Positions 57,101-64,000 of a stretch of 64,000 nt of DNA are shown here, one piece after another. The position numbers and the translations under genes were made by a program. Numbering within the stretch: the first letter of the stretch is position 1; every line of letters starts with the position of its first letter. The notes below the pieces were generated by a model, which was not told the origin of the DNA, did no database searches, and saw nothing but the letters and a program-made list of their open reading frames with translations. The stretch comes from Calonectria ilicicola (lineage: Eukaryota; Ascomycota; Sordariomycetes; Hypocreales; Nectriaceae): the NCBI GenBank assembly GCA_020809705.1, contig CP085829.1, forward strand, positions 1,984,001 through 2,048,000, written 5' to 3'.

Positions 57101-60100
57101 CTAACCAGCTGAAAGAGGAGAATGGTCACCGCTCATCTTCTGACGAGACATTGAACGAAGCAGGGCACGGAGTTGACACCGGAAAAAGGAACGCGGTCGC
57201 CTCTGTTGTTTCTCGTCTCCCCTGCCCATCATTCGACACTTTGAGATAAAGTCAACGGTACTGATTGCGTCAGAACGACCGCCATCTTGGTCCAGACCCA
57301 AGTGACTCGGTTGGTCTCTACCAGGGTCATCCGTTGTCGGACAAGGATCAGGCATGCCCCGGGCCGTCCACAATTAGGCTCCTCCCGTCCCTACCGAGTC
57401 CTTCCACAGTGCATATCCGCATCTTCCATGTTGGCCTGCGTGTCCCGTTTGAGCACGGCCGACATGACTATGCGGATGTCGATGTGCCCTCTGTAGTATT
57501 GTGCAGCATGGGGCGAGCATTTCTGTGGATCCTAACGGGCAGCATTGGTCGCTTTGTCCAATTGTGTTGACTCTGTCAATGGTGTGTGGCATCCTCTTTA
57601 GAGACGCGACACCCAACCACCTCATACTGTGTACTGCATGCGAACTGAACATCGTGTTGGTAGTGGGGATTGGGTCAGAAGGACGTGACGTCTCCCCGTC
57701 GTCAACATGCATGTCTACACGCCAACAACTTGACTGGTGGTCGTGGCGGTGGTTGTTATCAATTCTGTGGCACAGCCCTAGTCGAATGTCATGGTGAAAC
57801 ACGTTGCATCGTTTGTATTTCACACTGGCTGGGGACTACTACGATACCGCGAGGTTTGTTGTGAGACATCAGCGCAGCGTCAAGGACTGCAACGTACGCC
57901 TCTGCACATTTAAGTTGTCGTGATGCAAGGAATCGCGACGGGCCAGCTTGACTTGCCATCTTGAGCTAATGAACGCCTCGGGTGGAGAATCAGAATGCAC
58001 GCCTGGACGGACGGCATCACCCACACTTTCAATCACATGCGGGATGACTTGAGATGAGGAGCCGACCGTTACCTTGTTGTCATCTTGGCAAAGGCTGATT
58101 TTCCAGGATGAGAGAGAGACGGGATGGTTGGCTGAGCGTGAGAGCCTCGGCTACCAGTCTGGACTGCAGGAGACGAGAGAACTACGCACAGCTTCGGCGA
58201 TATACCATGTAACTTGGGTGGCGGACGGAACCTGATGGGGCCCGCCTCCTCGAGCTGCGCATCGGGCCGCAAGGGCTGATCCGTCCGAGCACTGGGGAAG
58301 TGGTGTACCGTTCAGACGGGATCCCTCGGACGACCCAGGAGACCACGTTAAGCCCACTTTGTGTGGGAATGGGAAATCTCACCACTTGAGCTGTTGTTGA
58401 GTAACGTGTATCGGCGTTGCATGGTTAGCTGGAGGACCTTTGTCCACGCCGGAGCCAACACGTGTTGTATAATGCCGGCCCTCTGAGTGCCGCGGATGAG
58501 AGAATGCTCCGTGGTAGAAGAGTGGATGTATCCTCTACCTTGGCCGCAGGTACCGCACAGAGTTTTTGCTCCGTCGCGGGCTTCTTTGGTTGCATCCAGC
58601 CCGGAGGTTTGAGGCGGCACAGCCAACCTGCAGTCATCATTGGCAGGTGGATGCAGATTGGTCACCAGGCGGGCCAGGTCGCTGTGCGAAAGCCCCATGA
58701 TCACTCACCCTGCAGCCTCGTTTCTGATTGAAGTAAAAGCCGCAGAAGCGGTATGCTGCCGTGAGGATCCCGACTAGCAATGTCTTTCAAAGCGACCAGT
58801 CCCATGTCGCCTATTGGGGTTGAAACCAGTGCGGAGAAATGCTGCATGAGCGGACTGGTTATCAGGCATTTTGAGCAGCTCGTTGCTTCTGATTGTCTCT
58901 TGGGGGTGGTGGTGGTGGTGGGGTGGACTATCGTTTTTGCTTTTTAGAGAGCTGAGGTTCATCGCAGCCACTGCTGGGTAATTTTGGGTGGAAGTGGGAC
59001 ACGGATCTCAAGTTTGAAACTGGCTTCTGGCTAGGCCTTCTAAACTAGCAGTCCGTGTTTGCGTGAACAAAGACAAGCGTCGGAGCAGACGACGTGGGTA
59101 CAATGCATGGTTTCAAGTGGAGATGCAGGAGTTGAGAAATGAGAGGTGAGAGAAATGAGAGGTGAGAGAAGTGGTCCTAGGCGGATCTAGAGGGAAAACA
59201 GAATGAGGGACATTTCGCCGAGTACACACTGTTGGACAAGGCTGGAAACCGAGAGTGAATGAGAGATTCTAGCCAAGTAAGGGGTGATTCAAGTGTGCAT
59301 ATTGGTGATGTGTGAGCTTTGGACTCTAAACTTTGGGGACCGGGAATCTCGGGGGCTGTCAACCGGGTAAGTCAAGTCAGCCAGCCAGCTAGCTAGCACG
59401 CTGATGGGCTGACGCGACTTGGGCGTGGTAAACACCAAAATGGAACCAGCTGCCAATGTCCATCCCCTCTCATCCAGGTTCAACGGGCGGGGGAGAGAAG
59501 AGAAGACACCGCTTGTGCAAGCTGCTGGGCTCTTTAACACAAGGGACCCCAGGACAACAGTTCATGACGCCAATAGGTCCGGTTGTAGAGTGCGATTTGT
59601 TTTTTTTGGACATTTGGATGATAAGGCAATTGCTGCATGGTTGGACCGTCTAATCATTGGGGTAGGCCATGTGTGTGTGCGTGTGTGATGCTGGCGCAAG
59701 GGGCGTGCCTGCTCGGTCCTCTCTCTCTGTTCACTGGCACGATAATGCATTTCCTTGCAGGCCCTGGATGAGCTTATCTTGGACGTCTGGGGACTATCAG
59801 AGTCGAGGTAGGGCGAACTGAGGTCATTTGGCTTGGGGTGCCACTTGGCGGTGGGAATTGGCATTCCAGTGGGAAATTCACATGACCTTTGGCTCCTGCA
59901 GGGGAAGGGCCGAGATGGATCGGGAGTAGCGAGCAACGTGGACGAGCCGCGAGACCTGGGGGAGAGGTGGCGGGCCTGTTCAGATGTGAGCCGTCTGTGT
60001 CTCTGGCGAGGCGGGCGAGGTGGCTGAGACTGGGATTCTCGACAGGGCTATTTGGCTATGATGCGAGCTGACGAGGATGCTTTGGAGCCCGGAAAGTATA

Positions 60101-62350
60101 TTGAGAGTTGGCAGGGAATTTTTTTTTTATTTTTTTTTGTTTTTCTTGAGCTGGCTGTGTGGGCTCCTCCTTGTTGTGAGATGACGCCCTGGTCGGGGGT
60201 ACTTGGGGTACCTCGCAGGTGGTCTGCTTTGTTGAACAACAGGGTCTCAGGCAGCAGTGTACGCGGCGATCCTCAAGAGAGCTGTCAGAAAACATGCACC
60301 TCGCGTCTCTGCGAAGATACCCTCCCCCCGTACATCCCAGTGACCACGGCTGGGTGCGGGCAGAGTGCCGGCCTACCTGGGACTAATTTCTCGCCAGCTT
60401 CCAGGGTACCTCTCGTGGTGGTGGGTGGGAAACTGATATCTGCTCGACAGGGTAGTACCAACAGTGCTAACCGGGGTACCTCCCGCTAGGTACCCTCTCG
60501 CGCAGGTCGCTTTTGATTTTCCTCCTTCCTGCCGTCATCCAAGGCACTCCCCCAACCAAGTCACCATTTTTTGCGGCATCAACCAAAATGATGCATCTCT
60601 TAGCAAGACATGGGCATCGTTTCCATCCCCATTCAATTGATCCGCGTCGGCGGCCACTGCCAGCACCACCACCACCACCACTATGTTCTTGGCCCAGACT
60701 AATGCGGTGCTTGTCTCTGCTCCATCAACACCCCAACGAGTATCTCCGACAATGTCTTTAATTGCGTTTGCCTATTTGCCATATTGTTCGTTCCTTTTTC
60801 TTGTCTGCCATGCAATTTAAAACAGACCGACTATCAGAATGATCGCCGTTGACTAGTAGAAGGCACCCATGCCGCGGCTTGGAACGAGAGATTTGAAAAC
60901 GGCCCGGCCCATGGAATTCCGCCCAATCCCTGCGATATGACAAAGACACCACCGGCCACGACCCGCTCCCTGTTCCTCAGGATCGCTGATGGAACCTATG
61001 ATGAGCCCACCACTCTCGCCCGAGACATTGCCTTTGTGATACGAGCATCGTGCTGACGGGCGTGAACAGAACAAAAGGTGAGTCAAAGAGCACACTGCAC
61101 GCGGAAAGTCATTGCACACCAGTCCAGTGCGGGCCAAAAAGCAACGGTCGATGGATGTGACGTGGAAAATCATTCCCTTGTGGTCCTCAGTTAAGTGCAA
61201 GGATACGATGGCTCTTGGGTACGGGTTGCCACCAACAGGCGCTTGGCGTCGCACCTGACGACATACCAACGTCGGAGCATTCGCCAACGGGGTCATTGAC
61301 ATGTTTGACTGATGGCTTGAACCGGCAGGGTTGGTTTCCCGCAAAACCCGGCGTGGGCTCTCTGTCTCTCTCTTACTCTCTCGAGACGGAGCATGAGCTG
61401 GGTTGCTGCGCTAGGCTCGCCGCCTAGCCTACCTATCGACCGCCACACGGGATGTCGTCGGACGAGGCGGAGGGTCCTGATGCGACGGCGCAGAGGGTCT
61501 GGCTCAGCTCACACCGACACTTTTGCCTTTTCCATGCTGGGCGCTGTGCCGACCCGAGGCCTCGGGGTTGGCTCCAGGTTGCCACTATGGACTGAACCAG
61601 ACCTGCCGTTAGTGCCCAATTGTCACAAGTCTCGACCGGGTGCCCTTGATTGGGCTGCCCCCAGACAAGGCTCGGTCCGCCAATCGCACACGTCCGCTCA
61701 CGGTCACGTGAACAAATTCTCATGCGGACAATCCATGCAAGCTCGGGTAGGCTGCATCTGTCCCGCGACGGGTCCATTTTTCCCGGGGACCATGGGCTTT
61801 AGGACAAGCTGCCACGCTATCACGGACCTCAGCACTTGTCAACTCCCGAACCCAGCTCCGCCCTTCCATTCCGAGCTAGGGTGAACGAACCATCAGCTCA
61901 GCGGGGGGACGGGCAAAGGGCTCGTCTGAATCCACACGATCGCCCCCCTTGGCGTTGGCTTTGTTTAAGCATTGGACAATGGCGACCCAGAATCATGACG
62001 AGACGAAAAAGGAAAGGAGCAAAGGGCCGATCTTTGACTGGTCATGTTCATATCTAACCTGCTTGTTCAGAGAGAGGCTGCCACGTCGCAATTTCAAGGT
62101 GCGGCGCCCATCACTTAACGCCATGCTCGGCTGCATGTCATCCGAGACTGTCAACGACTGGAGTGACTTTGGAGCACAGTGCGGGTGTTCTCCACTCGCA
62201 CTTGTTTTCTCCTGCACCGTCTCCGCGGCCAACAACGGCCCCCATTGTCTCGCAGTTGACCACTCACATCTGAACTTGGGGGGGTTATTGTGCGCGACAT
62301 TTTGACGATGACCTCGCACTGCTTTTGACAATTGAAGTCCCCTGACACAA

Positions 62351-62371
62351 TTTTTTTTTTTTTTTTTTTTT
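62351..62371. repeat. Poly(T) tract of 21 bases
   Basis: An uninterrupted T run in non-coding DNA, followed by an A/T-rich patch. No flanking duplication was noticed. Confidence 0.85.
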
Positions 62372-64000
62372 AAATTCTTATTTATTTTTACCTGCCAGCA
62401 GCAGCAGTCTCCTGGAGCCTTGATTCCAAAGCAGTGTGGACACCTCCTCCCGCTTCCTGCACAACTAATACGGTACTTTAGTAGCCAATTGTATTCCCAA
62501 CAAACCCCTCTGCAAAAGTAAGAACTACGTCCAACAGATGCAGGGAGGATGAGAGTCAATGGAGGACGACATTGATGCAATCTGAGCACCACGAGACTTA
62601 GCGCCTATGCACGACGCCCTGCATGCGAAGTGTGTGGTGCGGCGCGGGTCTGGCGTGTTGTCTTCTTCTAGGAACCGGGGTCCCTGTAATATCACCCTGG
62701 GGCCGCGCGCACAACCGCACCTAGGCTAGCGATGCCGCCTGCGTTGCGCCCAACTTAGCGACCGCCACTCCGCCTGATGCTGGCTCGCCCGGCTCCGGCT
62801 GCAGTAGATGCGCTGGAAGTGATGCTCGCTGACTCCGCGCGCTGCGGGTCTCTGCCGCGACGGTCAAGGGCTCCCGCAATGGCGACACAATCCCACGCCG
62901 GGACTCGGCCACGAGAACGGTATTCCCAGGGAGAAGTCGGTATCACCCACGGCCGCCTTCGGGCATGTGATGGGACATGTTCCGGGGGCATTGTTTGCCG
63001 TGGTGGCCCGGCAAGCAAGGTGGCGGGAGGCTGGGCCAAGAGGATGGCAACGACTTGCTGCTGCACCAAGCAACCAGCGGTGAGCGGGGGCGACCATTTG
63101 CCCGTCTGCATCCCGCTTGCGGCCCTCCTCGCACACAGACATTGCCTTTTCCACTGGGTTGCGTCTGGGTCGCTGATATGGTCACTTTGCTCCTTGTTGT
63201 AATACAAGGTTGCAAGAGTGTAACTCCTTGTTGGGTCACAACCTTGTCAGGCGGTTGTCATTCTGGGCGCAATGCACTTCCCAGCCCCTCATTCAACACG
63301 TAGAGTTGCACCTGGGAGCTGGGTGCAGAATGTTGCGGCTAACATCTAGGACATTATTTTGTTTCAGAACTACTTGTGGGCTTTTTTTTTTTTGTGGTGT
63401 GTGTGGGTGAATTGGTTATATTGTTCATTGTGGGTTTATTTTATTTTATTTTTATTTTCCCCCTGCTTCTCTCTCTGTCTCAGGTTTCTACTTCTGCTCT
63501 CTTGCATCCCTTAGACCAGACGAAAGGGATCGGCATCACTTTGTGTGTGATAATCCCCACCCTTCCCTTTGGGCCTTGTGCATGTGCATCAGGATGGCAT
63601 CTCGTACCACTGCCGTTGGGCGTCTGCATGGGCTACGGGCTCGGGCATGGCCACTGGGCTGCCATGCACAAAGTCCCGGCTTGCGGACCGGTGCGCTCGT
63701 GCAGGCGCAGGATCACCCGTGATCGGCCCCTGGCAACTGGCTCGGTTACGGTGACAGAGGTACGTGCGCGTTCAAGTCGAGAGTTGCCCATGTCACCGAG
63801 CGCACACCTGAGGGCGTTGTGCGTATGGAGGCTGGCCACGTTTGCCCTGGAGTCTGCAAGCGCTTCCTGCAAGACGCGCTGCATCAATCACTCGTTATGC
63901 TCCGACGCTACCGGCAAGTAGAGCTACCCCGGAGAGTGAGGGGGTTTGTTTGCTCAACGATGCGGGGCGATCGATATAGTCGACCTTTCACGGACCACGA

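Larger units (their letters stand above)
48561..64000. other. Gene-poor region to the right edge
   Basis: About 15.4 kb in which I can support no gene on either strand. From 48.6 to about 54.2 kb the plus strand is often G-rich and carries many microsatellites. From about 54.6 to 64 kb the sequence is less repetitive, with only short tandem units (for example two 16-base copies at 59134-59165) and T runs (60120-60137, 62351-62371). Its open frames are short, overlap on both strands and show no family resemblance. Confidence 0.55.

Noticed and set aside
60853..61344. 163-codon minus-strand frame with mixed composition
   Set aside because: Looked the most protein-like in the right end, but no family was recognised, no introns extend it and other frames overlap it.
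62351..62371. Poly(T) tract as evidence of a retroposed element
   Set aside because: No flanking target-site duplication, no adjacent coding remnant; many similar runs occur in the region.
61993..62592. 199-codon minus-strand frame
   Set aside because: Contains a poly-Lys run from the T tract at 62351 and no recognisable motif.
1..64000. Secondary-metabolite cluster, CRISPR array, prophage or telomere repeat
   Set aside because: No synthase, transporter or cytochrome P450 genes grouped together, no direct-repeat/spacer pattern, no phage genes and no TTAGGG array were seen.

Overview
This is a stretch of nuclear genome from a filamentous ascomycete. The genes carry short GT..AG introns (mostly 50-90 nt) with TACTAAC/CTAAC-like branch sites. 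The proteins are fungal types: Zn(II)2Cys6 regulators, PAN3, and a RIM2-type mitochondrial carrier. A member of the Sordariomycetes, possibly Hypocreales, is my best guess; that placement is inference from protein style and was not tested. There are no bacterial operons, CRISPR arrays, rRNA genes, convincing tRNAs or recognisable transposons.

Left part (1-31.2 kb), ordinary gene density. In order: a partial F-box-like protein running off the left edge (-); SNX3/GRD19 sorting nexin (+); a RIM2-type mitochondrial nucleotide carrier (-); a Zn2Cys6 protein with a central zinc cluster (-); LSM7 (+); PAN3 (-); a UBA-UAS-UBX protein of the Ubx2/FAF2 type (+); an LSB5-like VHS-GAT protein (+); and an F-box protein (+). 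LSM7 and PAN3 lie tail to tail and both act in mRNA turnover. SNX3 and the LSB5-like protein both serve endosomal or endocytic traffic. The rest is mixed housekeeping with no sign of a metabolic cluster. Exon joins given below were worked out by hand from splice signals and frame continuity. All nine complete models close in frame.

Right part (31.2-64 kb), a gene desert. One intact gene, a Pro/Gln-rich Zn2Cys6 transcription factor at 46.0-47.5 kb (-), sits with about 14.8 kb of apparently non-coding DNA on one side and at least 16.5 kb on the other. These flanks are full of microsatellites, many of five-base period. They also hold long poly(T)/poly(A) tracts, stretches where one strand is strongly C/T-rich, and several G-run clusters that could form G-quadruplexes. 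One short open frame near 40.5 kb (-) looks protein-like but is unproven. From 54.6 to 64 kb I see no gene at all.

I did not find a new defence, toxin or biosynthetic system. The most unusual signals are structural: the isolated regulator in its desert, the five-base repeat bias (including a 41-copy TACAC array), an AT-only island with a perfect 20-bp palindrome near 26 kb, and the G-run clusters at 33-52 kb.
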